A DNA stretch of 64,000 nt, taken from NCBI GenBank assembly GCA_963728545.1, contig CAVSKO010000005.1, positions 62,001 through 126,000 on the forward strand, in the 5' to 3' direction. Numbering within the stretch: the first letter of the stretch is position 1; each line of letters opens with the position of its first letter. The stretch is from DASUNP01 sp963728545 (lineage in GTDB: Bacteria > Acidobacteriota > Blastocatellia > UBA7656). Below, piece after piece: positions 53,999 to 62,639 of the stretch. The translations under genes were made by a program, and so were the position numbers. Below the pieces are notes generated by a model, which worked only from the letters and a program-made list of their open reading frames with translations, made no database searches and was not told the origin of the DNA.

Positions 53999-55153
53999 AT
54001 GAGAAACCGGAACGTCAAGCTGGCAGCGCTCGCCGTAATCGCTTTGTTGGTAGCGGTCTGCCCTCTTTTGACTTCGACGGCGTCCGAATCCTCAGCAGAA
54101 GCCGGGCCGCAACGACGAGCGCAATCTAAACCAAGTCGCGGCGGCCGAAAGCAGCCGAGCTATTCCGAGTTTTCCCACGCGACTGCGCAACACCGTCAAG
54201 CATGCGATATATGCCACAAGTTTCCCTCGGCCAACTGGAAGCAAGCTCGCAAAGGCGATGAAGCATTCCCCGACGTGACCGAATACCCCGAGCACTCTTC
54301 TTGTTTGAGTTGTCACCGGCAGCAGTTTTTCAAAGGAGCGCAGCCAGCTATCTGCTCGATATGTCACCAGCAGGTCACTCCGCAAGGCGGCGCGCGGCAT
54401 CCTTTCCCCAGTCTCAGCGAAGCGTTCGACAGATCGAAAAAGGGCGAGCTGGCTGTGTCGGATTTCGGCATTCAATTCCCTCACGATAAGCACATCGAAA
54501 TAGTTGGAAAGAACGCGCAGGAGAGTTGCGCCGAGTGTCATCAAACTTACCAGCCGCAGAACGATTCGGATGAAGAGTTCGTCACGAAACCTCCGAAGGA
54601 TATGGCCAACGACCGGTTCTGGCTGAAGAAGGGCACGTTCAAGACTTCGCCCGCAAGCCATGCCGCGTGTTTCACCTGTCACTCCGAAGACACAGGGTTA
54701 AAGCCCGCCCCGACCGATTGCGCGACCTGTCATAAATTGTTGCCGCCTGAGCAGGTCCGACGATTGACCGAAGCGCGTAACGACTATGACCCTCGGCTCG
54801 CGGCGCAGATGGGGATCAAGGACAAGACTACTTTAGAAAAATGGAGCAGGCGCGATACGGCCCGCTTCCGTCACGAATGGATACCGCACGCGGGCGTAAG
54901 CTGCAGCGTCTGTCATAAGGTCGCGCAGATGAACACGCTGGACGAGAAGACAAAAAAAGTCCAGGTTCTGTCGTGTGGGGGCGAAGGGACTGGGTGCCAC
55001 ATCGAAGCGACTATGGAAGGGATACTGAATTTTGAAGTCGAGAAGAAAAAAGCCAATCCGACTTTTCAATGCGTGAAGTGCCACGTAAACAACGGCGGAA
55101 AGGCTTTGCCTGAGACTCACACGAGCGCAGTCTCAAAGGCTGAGAAAAAGTAA
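53999..55153 (+). CDS. Periplasmic multihaem cytochrome c (8-9 haems)
   Basis: A 384-residue exported protein with a signal helix (about 8-28). Eight CxxCH motifs: CDICH, CLSCH, CSICH, CAECH, CFTCH, CATCH, CSVCH and CVKCH, plus a CX6CH stretch (CGGEGTGCH) that may bind a ninth haem. Spaced His residues (YSEFSHATAQH, FPHDKHIEIV, FRHEWIPHAG) are likely axial ligands. It resembles class III-like cytochromes of electron-transfer chains. The next cytochrome gene begins 2 bp after its stop. Confidence 0.9.
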   Translation: MRNRNVKLAALAVIALLVAVCPLLTSTASESSAEAGPQRRAQSKPSRGGRKQPSYSEFSHATAQHRQACDICHKFPSANWKQARKGDEAFPDVTEYPEHSSCLSCHRQQFFKGAQPAICSICHQQVTPQGGARHPFPSLSEAFDRSKKGELAVSDFGIQFPHDKHIEIVGKNAQESCAECHQTYQPQNDSDEEFVTKPPKDMANDRFWLKKGTFKTSPASHAACFTCHSEDTGLKPAPTDCATCHKLLPPEQVRRLTEARNDYDPRLAAQMGIKDKTTLEKWSRRDTARFRHEWIPHAGVSCSVCHKVAQMNTLDEKTKKVQVLSCGGEGTGCHIEATMEGILNFEVEKKKANPTFQCVKCHVNNGGKALPETHTSAVSKAEKK

Positions 55154-55155
55154 TT

Positions 55156-56046
55156 ATGACTGTAGCGCCGGACAAACAAGCTCAAGCCTCTTTCACCGCG
55201 ACGCGAACAACCGGGTGGCGTCGCAGTCTTTCGCTTGCTGTCTGTGTGATCGCTTGCGCCGGTCTTATTCTCGGTATCGTGTGTGACTCGCGCGTCTCAG
55301 CCGTTTCAGCAGAATACAACTCGACTGCGCAGCAAAGCGCAAGCGACGGTTCGACCGTCTTCACTCATAGCAACCCGGCGCACGAGCGGCTGCCCTGCCT
55401 GCTGTGCCACCGCCGCGAAAGTAACTCGGCGCGGCCAGTACGTTCGGGACACACGCCTTGCTCCGGTTGCCACGCGCAGGAGTTCGCCGCTTCCACCGGC
55501 CCGATCTGCACAATCTGCCATACCGATGTGGGGTCCGCGAAGCCACCGGTCAAACCCTTTCCACAGCTAAAGAGCTTTAACATGAAGTTTGATCACTCGC
55601 GGCACAAGGGAGTCGATTGCTCCCGTTGTCATAAGCCTGCCGCGCGCGGCGTGGCCCTTTCGATCCCCAAAGGGGTTAATGCTCACACGACCTGTTACCA
55701 ATGTCACGCGCCGCGCGCGCAAGCAGCCGGGCGCGACATATCTTCGTGCGGCACGTGTCACAAGCCTGGGAAGCTCTCGCGAACTCCGGTCTTCACGAAA
55801 GCTTACAGAGTCAATTTCAGCCACGCGCGTCACGGCTCGCGCCAGGACCTGAGCTGCGACGATTGCCACAGCGTTAGAGCAGGCGTGGCGCAAGCTAGAC
55901 AAGTCACCTCGCCCGCTCCGGTTCAGCATTTCGGCTCCGACCGCGCCAAGTCCTGCATGACGTGTCACAACAATCAACGCGCCTTCGGAGGCGACGACTT
56001 CTCCGATTGCAAGCGGTGTCATAGCGGCGCGACTTTCAGGTTCTGA
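55156..56046 (+). CDS. Periplasmic nonahaem cytochrome c
   Basis: A 296-residue exported protein with a signal helix (LSLAVCVIACAGLILGIVCD) and nine CxxCH motifs: CLLCH, CSGCH, CTICH, CSRCH, CYQCH, CGTCH, CDDCH, CMTCH and CKRCH. The FTHSNPAHERLPC, FDHSRHKGVDC and FSHARHGSRQDLSC repeats show a three-fold cytochrome c7-like duplication. It is co-transcribed with the preceding multihaem protein and probably carries electrons between membrane complexes. Confidence 0.9.
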   Translation: MTVAPDKQAQASFTATRTTGWRRSLSLAVCVIACAGLILGIVCDSRVSAVSAEYNSTAQQSASDGSTVFTHSNPAHERLPCLLCHRRESNSARPVRSGHTPCSGCHAQEFAASTGPICTICHTDVGSAKPPVKPFPQLKSFNMKFDHSRHKGVDCSRCHKPAARGVALSIPKGVNAHTTCYQCHAPRAQAAGRDISSCGTCHKPGKLSRTPVFTKAYRVNFSHARHGSRQDLSCDDCHSVRAGVAQARQVTSPAPVQHFGSDRAKSCMTCHNNQRAFGGDDFSDCKRCHSGATFRF

Positions 56047-56198
56047 CGCCTTCTTGAAAGCCTGTGCACACTGGAAAGCCGGCCCGTAAGACCGGAAATG
56101 TTAATCATTTGATATCCCTCGCGCCCTGCCGACGCAGGCTGCTTTTGCCTGATCGCAGGCTTAGACAACCTCATCTTTATACCTATATCCTAACTCCT

Positions 56199-57401
56199 AT
56201 GAACATCGTGAAACGAAATCTGTCGAGAAGTTTCAATGACTTCTTTCACTCGGAAAAAGCAAGTGGGATATTGCTGATTCTTTGCACCCTCATTTCGCTC
56301 GCAATTACCAACTTAACTTCGGGCGCGAGTTACTTACGTCTGTGGCAAACCGATGTCGGCGGCTTGAGCGCCGAACATTGGATAAACGATGGGCTGATGG
56401 CAATTTTCTTTTTGCTCATCGGGTTAGAACTCGAACGCGAGCTTTATGTCGGCGAACTGTCCGATTTCAAAAACGCGCTGCTACCGATCTTTGCGGCAGT
56501 CGGAGGCATCTGTTTGCCCGCGCTGATTCATTTTGTTCTTAACAACGGCACCCCAACGCAAGCCGGGATCGGCATTCCGATGGCGACCGACATTGCCTTT
56601 GCCCTGGGAGTCCTCGCGCTTTTGGGGGATCGCGTCCCCGCCTCGTTAAAAGTTTACCTGACGGCGCTTGCCGTAATTGACGATCTCGGCGCGATCATTG
56701 TTATCGCCATTTTTTATACGACAAACCTACAGCTCGTTTATTTAATCGGTGCGCTTTTGGTTTTCGGCTTACTCGTCATTCTTAACCGATTACGAGTGAT
56801 GGGTATGATCCCCTACCTTCTTGGCGGGGTCGCGATGTGGTTTTTAATGCTGCAATCGGGCGTCCACGCGACGATTTCCGGGGTGTTGCTCGCTTTCGCT
56901 ATTCCATTCACCGGGAAAGAGGATGACGAGGCGTCGCCTTCTCACAAGCTCGAACATATTCTGCACAAGCCGGTAGCGTTTATAATCCTGCCGATCTTCG
57001 CGCTCGCCAACACCGGAATAATCATAGCCAATGATTGGTATCAGGACCTGTCTACGCCGAACAGTATGGGGATTATGATGGGCCTGGTCGTCGGCAAACC
57101 GCTGGGCATAACGCTGATCAGTTTTATCGTCGTCAGCCTTGGGCTTTGCCGCTTGCCGCTGGATTTGAATTGGAAGCACGTTTTCGGGGCGGGGCTTCTA
57201 GGCGGCATCGGTTTCACGATGTCGATCTTTATAACCAATCTCGCTTTTGTCGGCAAACCAGACCTAATCAACGTCTCGAAAATAGCAATTTTACTCTCGT
57301 CCTTAGCGGCGGGGTTTGTTGGTTTTCTGTGGCTCAAACTATTCGGCAGACCTACAGCAATTGACGACGATATGAACGCGATGGATTTTGAAGCGACATA
57401 G
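56199..57401 (+). CDS. nhaA: Na+/H+ antiporter NhaA
   Basis: A 400-residue inner-membrane exchanger of protons for sodium. Start MNIVKRNLSRSFNDFFHSEK; the longer frame adds 45 residues without homology. Conserved: NDGLMAIFFLLIGLELEREL, GIPMATDIAFALGVLALLGD, and LAVIDDLGAIIVIAIFYT with the two transport Asp residues. Eleven or twelve helices. About 150 bp after the cytochrome pair. Sodium-proton exchange next to a respiratory cluster may serve pH or ion balance. Confidence 0.95.
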   Translation: MNIVKRNLSRSFNDFFHSEKASGILLILCTLISLAITNLTSGASYLRLWQTDVGGLSAEHWINDGLMAIFFLLIGLELERELYVGELSDFKNALLPIFAAVGGICLPALIHFVLNNGTPTQAGIGIPMATDIAFALGVLALLGDRVPASLKVYLTALAVIDDLGAIIVIAIFYTTNLQLVYLIGALLVFGLLVILNRLRVMGMIPYLLGGVAMWFLMLQSGVHATISGVLLAFAIPFTGKEDDEASPSHKLEHILHKPVAFIILPIFALANTGIIIANDWYQDLSTPNSMGIMMGLVVGKPLGITLISFIVVSLGLCRLPLDLNWKHVFGAGLLGGIGFTMSIFITNLAFVGKPDLINVSKIAILLSSLAAGFVGFLWLKLFGRPTAIDDDMNAMDFEAT

Positions 57402-57455
57402 GTATTAAGGATATCAACACGCGGTTACCCCACTATGCCCTCGCACAGGTCCAAA

Positions 57456-57507
57456 CTACAGAACGGCCGGCTTGGTCGGATAGCTAACCAAGCCGGCCGT
57501 TCTGTAG
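57456..57507. terminator. Perfect 21-bp inverted repeat between convergent genes
   Basis: Arms CTACAGAACGGCCGGCTTGGT and its exact complement around a 10-base loop, between nhaA (plus) and the cytochrome gene (minus). No long T run on either side, but the stem is strong enough for a two-way terminator. Confidence 0.75.
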
Positions 57508-57528
57508 GGCAGGAAGGGAGAAGACCCA

Positions 57529-58449
57529 CTATTCAGTCTTTCCTGCCTCGATGTCTTGCCAGAGCAGGTAGTAGTCGAGAGAGTTGCTGAGCTTTTTCTT
57601 CTTCTTGCCCATATTCAACATGCCCCAGTCTTTGTGCTGCTCCTTCATGTAAGGAAGGAAACTCAGAGTGCCTTCTTTCGTCATTCCCGGATGGCATTGA
57701 ACCATTGAGCCCTGCACGCCGCACGAGTAGGGCAGGTTCTTTGCCACCTTGAAATCGTGGAACCGTTTCTCGACCTCGTGCGCGGTCCCTTTGGTCTGTG
57801 GGATTATGTCGTAGGGAGCCATGTGGCAATCCATGCAACGGACACCCACGTCGTACATCTTTTTAAATGCCGGATTGTCTTCGTTGTGACGAGTGACATG
57901 GCAGCTCATGCAAAGCTCGTCCTCGCGGCCTTCTTCCACCTTCTCGTAAGCTTCGAGCTTGGTCTTGTCCATGCCGATCTTATAGAAGGTCAATCGGCGG
58001 CCCAGGGTCGGCACAAGGGCCTTGGGCGGGTGGCAGGTGGCGCAGGTGACGCCTTCAACCTTGCCCGCGGCTATCTGGTCTGTGTCTACGAATTTCCCTT
58101 TGACGAACTGCGCTTCGGGTTTTGCTTGAAGCGGCGAGTGGCACTTGGCGCAGTAAGTGTTTTGCGTGCTCCCGTAGTTCGACTGCGAGTGAGCCGAAGC
58201 TCGCCACCCGCCGCCCGTGAAGACGAACGCCCTGGTCGCGTCGTCAAACTTAACGCCGGCGGCTTCAGGCATGTGTGGCCCGCCGCTGAAATGGCAGCGC
58301 GAGCAGCCATTCGATTCTGTGTAATCATAATCGGGACGATTCAGCGGAGCGGGCGTCGGGGTAGACTGTGCTGCGGACGATCTGGCGAAGGCCAGCAGTC
58401 CCGCGAAGAATATTGCTAGAAGGAATAACTTAGAATATCTATTTAACAT
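57529..58449 (-). CDS. Periplasmic multihaem cytochrome c (5-6 haems)
   Basis: A 306-residue exported cytochrome with a signal peptide (LFLLAIFFAGLLAFARSSAA). Haem motifs: CSRCH, CAKCH, CATCH, CMSCH and CMDCH, plus CX8CH (CGVQGSMVQCH) that may bind a sixth. The layout, with CHVTRHNEDNPAFKKMYDVG before the fifth haem, resembles soluble cytochromes of the cytochrome c554/NrfB-like kind, but the subfamily is not certain. ATG 58449 follows AGGAGG by 8 bases. A minus-strand partner of the barrel and decahaem genes downstream. Confidence 0.85.
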   Translation of the reverse strand: MLNRYSKLFLLAIFFAGLLAFARSSAAQSTPTPAPLNRPDYDYTESNGCSRCHFSGGPHMPEAAGVKFDDATRAFVFTGGGWRASAHSQSNYGSTQNTYCAKCHSPLQAKPEAQFVKGKFVDTDQIAAGKVEGVTCATCHPPKALVPTLGRRLTFYKIGMDKTKLEAYEKVEEGREDELCMSCHVTRHNEDNPAFKKMYDVGVRCMDCHMAPYDIIPQTKGTAHEVEKRFHDFKVAKNLPYSCGVQGSMVQCHPGMTKEGTLSFLPYMKEQHKDWGMLNMGKKKKKLSNSLDYYLLWQDIEAGKTE

Positions 58450-58709
58450 GACAGCCACCTCCTTTTAGGATTACCCCTGCAGGACGTGGCTCATCGGTTT
58501 TTCTTAGTCTGCTCGTTCAGATTTCAGATTCCCCGCAGGGGAAGATTGCTGGTCTTTCAACCATTAATTCACCTCAGGAACAGTTTCGCCTGGTGCTGAA
58601 TGGCCGGGCCGCCAGGCGGCAATGTGAAAGGTTCGAGCTCCTTTCGGTTCCACCGCGCCCGGCCACTCATTACGGTTCAACTCCTTTCTCAAAAGACTCA
58701 CCTCCCCCG

Positions 58710-60788
58710 TTACACTTTCGGCCTGTTGAAATAGAACTTGAGCGAAGTGTAGGGGAGATGCGCCTGGTAGAACTGCTGGTTTACAAACTTCTCCTTGAAG
58801 TCGAAGTATTGATAGCCAACATTCCAATCCATTCGGTCGTGCAGCTTGATGGCGAGCCGGAATTCGGGCGATTGGAATTGTACCGGGTACGACGTGATAA
58901 TCTCAGGTCGTGTAAGTACAGCGCCTTGTAGCCCTGAAACGCGATCACCCTGGCCGAAGTCTTTATGGATGCGATAGCCTGCATATAGCGACGCGCGGCG
59001 GTGCAACTGCGCGTACATGTTTATGAAGCCGAAGGTGTCGTTGACGAAATACCGGCTGCGCCCCTGCTGGCGGACGCCGCTAAAGAAGAAGATTATCGCC
59101 GCATCGCTCGTTATGTGCGTCTTGGTAAAGCCGGAGTTGAACGATAGCTTTTCGCTCGCCGTCCAGTCTACGGACGCCGAGTAGATGCGGGTGTTGATGT
59201 CCGCGCCGAAGTTTTCTCGCGTTATACGATCAACAAGCGTCGGGTTCGTATTGTCTTTTGTCACGACCGACGCGTTGATCGCCAGTTGTTTCGACGGGCG
59301 CAGAATGCTTCTGACGCGGAAATTCGTGAAGTCGTAGTTGTCTACGCGCGTAAAGACGTTGTCGCTGTCGCCGCGCTCCATATCGAAGTAGAGCGTCCAT
59401 ATGCGAGCGGGCTTTGCCCTCAGCCCAAAGAATATCGTGTTCGTCCTGTTGTCGAACATCTCAGGCTCTACAGGCTCGGCTGGCGGCGGAGCCGGGTTCA
59501 ACAGGTTCTCGTCCAGGTGGAAAAGCTCTATGTGACGGTCCGAATACCTGTGGCCAATGTGAGCTGAAAACCTGGGATGAAACTCGTAATCAAGCTCTAT
59601 CGTGTGCGCGGCCCTGCGGTACTTGGTCGTGCGGAAAGCGAGCGTATTGACGAACAAAGGCGGCAGCACAGTCTCGCCTGCGGCTGTCGTGCGCGTGCGC
59701 AGCAGCGTTTCAAGCAACTCCTGGCCGCCGTTGATCTGAAAAGTATTCAAGCTGACGGTGTCCGATATTCTGAGCCTGTCCGTAGCAAAGACCGTTACGC
59801 CAATGTCTGCGATTGTGCTGGGCCTGTACGCGCTCCCCTGTATGGTGAACTCGTCGAGCTTGATGTTGTTGTTCGACGCATCCTTGCCTGTGATTGTCTC
59901 AAACAGGTTGTAATCGGTCCGTGCGCTCTGATATATGATCCGGCCCGTGATGTCAACCTTCTTGGCAAGCAGCGTGTGGAGGCTCGCGCGCGAGTAAGGT
60001 ATGCGCCCGCGCGTCGGAAGCTCGCGGGTAAACGTGTTTAGGACCGATGTGTTGATCGGATTGTTGCCGATCTGCGGCTCGTCAACCGTGTAGGTCGTGT
60101 CTTCCTTGAAATATCGCCAGCCCTGCTGGAACGACAGGTCGAACGGCCCGACCGATGCGTCAACACCTACTCGATAGTCATCCCCTGTTACGCGCGTCCC
60201 CGCGAGCACGGGAAACTCGTCGCGCGCGTAATCGTAGGTCGTCACGGCCGGGCCGCTGCTTCGATCAAGCGAATAGCCCACATTGAATTTGATCCGCTTG
60301 TTTTGTGGTAGCAGAGTCAAATCGAAATCGCCAAATCTGTGCTCTGTGTTCGAGGTGTGCTGGTTCAGCGCGATGTTCGTCAGGCTGTTGAAATAGTCTA
60401 TCCTACGATAGTTCCCGTCGAAGCGATACCATTTCGTCTTTTCGGCGTTGACGCGCAGGTAGCGGCTCGGCTCGCCGCCCCAACCGAACGAGTTGACCAT
60501 AAGCGTGTCAAACATCAAGCCGTTATTCTCTTTTGACTTCAACAACAGGCTCGAATTAAAGAGCTGGAAGCCGGGCTCATAATTCAGGTCGCTGCGATAC
60601 TTGTTGCCGTTGCCGTCAACGCTCACGCCGCGCACGCCTACTTCTATGCTTGAAGTCACAGTGTAAGCGCTTTCTTTAGCTGGCGCGTCGGTCTTGGGCT
60701 GCTGCGCTCTGGCGTCGGCTAGCGTAAGCACCAGTCCGATTACCATTCCCAGCAAATACAGCAGGATGTATGGAAGTCTGGTTTTCAT
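58710..60788 (-). CDS. Large outer-membrane beta-barrel, MtrB/PioB-like
   Basis: A 692-residue protein: signal peptide (LLYLLGMVIGLVLTLADARA), then about 26 predicted alternating strands such as RFGDFDLTLLPQNKRIKFNV, YSLDRSSGPAVTTYDYARDE and FDLSFQQGWRYFKED. Repeated Y/F-rich turns match the barrel that sheathes a decahaem cytochrome in MtrAB-type conduits. The C-terminus (LPYTSLKFYFNRPKV) is aromatic near the end. It lies 30 bp after the decahaem gene and is probably its outer-membrane pore. Similarity to MtrB is by architecture, not a confident sequence match. Confidence 0.75.
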   Translation of the reverse strand: MKTRLPYILLYLLGMVIGLVLTLADARAQQPKTDAPAKESAYTVTSSIEVGVRGVSVDGNGNKYRSDLNYEPGFQLFNSSLLLKSKENNGLMFDTLMVNSFGWGGEPSRYLRVNAEKTKWYRFDGNYRRIDYFNSLTNIALNQHTSNTEHRFGDFDLTLLPQNKRIKFNVGYSLDRSSGPAVTTYDYARDEFPVLAGTRVTGDDYRVGVDASVGPFDLSFQQGWRYFKEDTTYTVDEPQIGNNPINTSVLNTFTRELPTRGRIPYSRASLHTLLAKKVDITGRIIYQSARTDYNLFETITGKDASNNNIKLDEFTIQGSAYRPSTIADIGVTVFATDRLRISDTVSLNTFQINGGQELLETLLRTRTTAAGETVLPPLFVNTLAFRTTKYRRAAHTIELDYEFHPRFSAHIGHRYSDRHIELFHLDENLLNPAPPPAEPVEPEMFDNRTNTIFFGLRAKPARIWTLYFDMERGDSDNVFTRVDNYDFTNFRVRSILRPSKQLAINASVVTKDNTNPTLVDRITRENFGADINTRIYSASVDWTASEKLSFNSGFTKTHITSDAAIIFFFSGVRQQGRSRYFVNDTFGFINMYAQLHRRASLYAGYRIHKDFGQGDRVSGLQGAVLTRPEIITSYPVQFQSPEFRLAIKLHDRMDWNVGYQYFDFKEKFVNQQFYQAHLPYTSLKFYFNRPKV

Positions 60789-60818
60789 AATCTTGATCCT
60801 CCTGATCCCCTCCTGCCG

Positions 60819-61838
60819 TTACCGGAAAAAGACGGGATGGCTTTGCGACCCGTGAATCTTCACGTGGCATACGGTGCAGTCCTGGAACCTCGTGGTCGCC
60901 AGGTTATGGAAGCTCGGCGTGCTGGGTGCGCCTGATTCAAATATGTTGCTGTGGCACTCTATGCAGAGCTGATTGACCTGGCTGCGCTTGAGAAGCTTCG
61001 GATTACTTGAGCCGTGCGGCGTGTGGCAGGCCGAGCAGCCTTCGGTCTTTATAGGCGCGTGCTCGAAGACGAACGGGCCTTGCTTGTCTGTGTGGCACTT
61101 CAAGCACGAAGCGTCTGCGCCCGTAGCCAGCCGCGTCTGCTTCGACTGGAACCCGCCGTGCGGGTTGTGGCAATCGGAGCATTTCATCGCGCCTTCAAGA
61201 ACCTTGTGGTGGAACGGCTGTGTGAAATGCGCTTTCACTTCGTTGTGGCACTGCATGCACAATTGCTGCTCCGTGTTCTTGAGCATCTTTAACGGAGTGG
61301 CATCACCTTTGAATGTGAATGACTGCGATTTGAAAGTGGCCGACTCCGTCTTGGGGAGCGCCACTTCGCCGTGCGGGCTGTGGCACTCAATGCAGGATAC
61401 GTCATTGCGCCAGTGCTCACCGCGCAGGTAGTTGTTATGCTCTTCCTTCCCGGAATGGCAACCCAGACAGGTTTCAGAGATCTTCTTCGGGCTTTCGTTT
61501 TCAAAAGTCCGAATCTTTGTCTTATCGCCCCCGCCCTCGACGTGAGCTTTGCCCGGCCCGTGGCAGGATTCGCATCCTTGACGGGTGGCCGACCAGTTAG
61601 CTTTGTGCAGCTTCCCGTGCGCAGTCTTTGAGAAGTTGTTGAATTGCTGTTCGTGGCAAGCCTGACACGTTTCGCTACCAACAAAGTCTTCTGCTTTTGC
61701 TTTATCATCGGCTGTAACGGTTGAAAGAGCCTCAGTCGATTCCGCCGACTTCGAAAACGTTGTTTGGACCACCAGGAAGAGCCCGCAGGCCATCCAGCCG
61801 ATGATCAATGTCGCTTTTATCCATTTCACCAGGCTCAT
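60819..61838 (-). CDS. DmsE/MtrA-family decahaem cytochrome c
   Basis: A 339-residue periplasmic or barrel-embedded cytochrome with a signal helix (about 10-28) and ten CxxCH motifs: CQACH, CESCH, CLGCH, CIECH, CMQCH, CSDCH, CLKCH, CSACH, CIECH and CTVCH. Repeats such as NDVSCIECHSPHG, MKCSDCHNPHGG and CSACHTPHGS are the DmsE/MtrA pattern. In that family it conducts electrons through the outer membrane inside a barrel such as the next gene encodes. Intact and of usual length. Confidence 0.93.
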   Translation of the reverse strand: MSLVKWIKATLIIGWMACGLFLVVQTTFSKSAESTEALSTVTADDKAKAEDFVGSETCQACHEQQFNNFSKTAHGKLHKANWSATRQGCESCHGPGKAHVEGGGDKTKIRTFENESPKKISETCLGCHSGKEEHNNYLRGEHWRNDVSCIECHSPHGEVALPKTESATFKSQSFTFKGDATPLKMLKNTEQQLCMQCHNEVKAHFTQPFHHKVLEGAMKCSDCHNPHGGFQSKQTRLATGADASCLKCHTDKQGPFVFEHAPIKTEGCSACHTPHGSSNPKLLKRSQVNQLCIECHSNIFESGAPSTPSFHNLATTRFQDCTVCHVKIHGSQSHPVFFR

Positions 61839-62225
61839 AAATTCGCCTCCTTCGGTTCACAGCCTTTATAAAGCTTCATTTTGAAAAGCGGCTATGAGCC
61901 TGATCACGTCTTGTTGTGACGGTCATCATCTGCTCGCAGCAGCCTTTCTGCGCGAGCTTAGTGCAATTGGTGTTCACAAGTTGGGAAGCCGATTTGGCTC
62001 TCTTCGTAGCGGACCCTTAATGTTGAGCCAGAAAGGTTTAGAACATCAATTGCAATTATGAGAAGTGACGATCCAGGCTTTTCGTCGAGCCGTTGCGAAG
62101 AAACGCGCAACGGCTTGTGTGAAATCACCCAAGAGATTTATGAGGGGATAGAAAAGTGACGGGAGAGCATCTACTATGAAAGTAACGATGCTCTCCCATT
62201 TATGCTGTCTATTTTTGTTAAGCGG
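61839..62225. other. Intergenic region upstream of the decahaem gene
   Basis: 387 bases holding the decahaem operon promoter (TTTATAAAG near 61864 is a possible -10 box on the minus strand), an imperfect CRP/FNR-like palindrome GTGA-N6-TCAT at 61916-61929, and the terminator of the ccs genes at 62161-62197. No gene was seen. Confidence 0.5.
62161..62197 (-). terminator. Hairpin downstream of the ccsA genes
   Basis: Perfect 11-bp arms GGGAGAGCATC / GATGCTCTCCC with a 15-base loop, 29 bp past the end of the last ccs gene, followed on the minus strand by CTTTTC. A likely intrinsic terminator. Confidence 0.7.
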
Positions 62226-62639
62226 TTATGCGTAAGAGTGAAGCCCCGGCAGCAGGTAACTTACGCCGAGCCATGTGAATATGACCAGCGCGAATCCTAA
62301 GAGTGCAAAATACGCACTGCGCCGTCCGCGCCATCCGTGCGAGATGCGCGTGTGCAGAAAACCGGCGTAGGCCACCCAGGCCACGAGCGCGCCTACCTCT
62401 TTAGAGTCCCATCCCCAGTAGCGGCCCCACGACTCGTTCGCCCAGACGGCTCCCGTGATCAGCAACAACGACAGTAGCGGAAAGGCTACGCCTACAGTGC
62501 GGTACAGCAGCGAGTCAATGGTTTGAAGAGAAGGCAGAGCTTTGTTTACATCCTCGCGCTTCCACGCAAAAAGGGAGACCAGCAAGAGCATGACGAACAA
62601 TCCTATCAGCCCGCCCACTTCAACCGGGTTCGATTTCAT
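62226..62639 (-). CDS. ccsA: Cytochrome c biogenesis protein CcsA, C-terminal part
   Basis: A 137-residue membrane protein with about four helices. It carries the haem-handling WWD-type motif ESWGRYWGWDSKEVGALVAW followed by a conserved His (GFLHTRISHGW). Those residues hold haem for attachment to apocytochrome. In most bacteria they sit in one CcsA protein together with the part encoded upstream. Here the start codon overlaps the end of the previous frame by 20 bases, so either the gene is split into two coupled proteins or a frameshift divides it. Confidence 0.85.
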   Translation of the reverse strand: MKSNPVEVGGLIGLFVMLLLVSLFAWKREDVNKALPSLQTIDSLLYRTVGVAFPLLSLLLITGAVWANESWGRYWGWDSKEVGALVAWVAYAGFLHTRISHGWRGRRSAYFALLGFALVIFTWLGVSYLLPGLHSYA

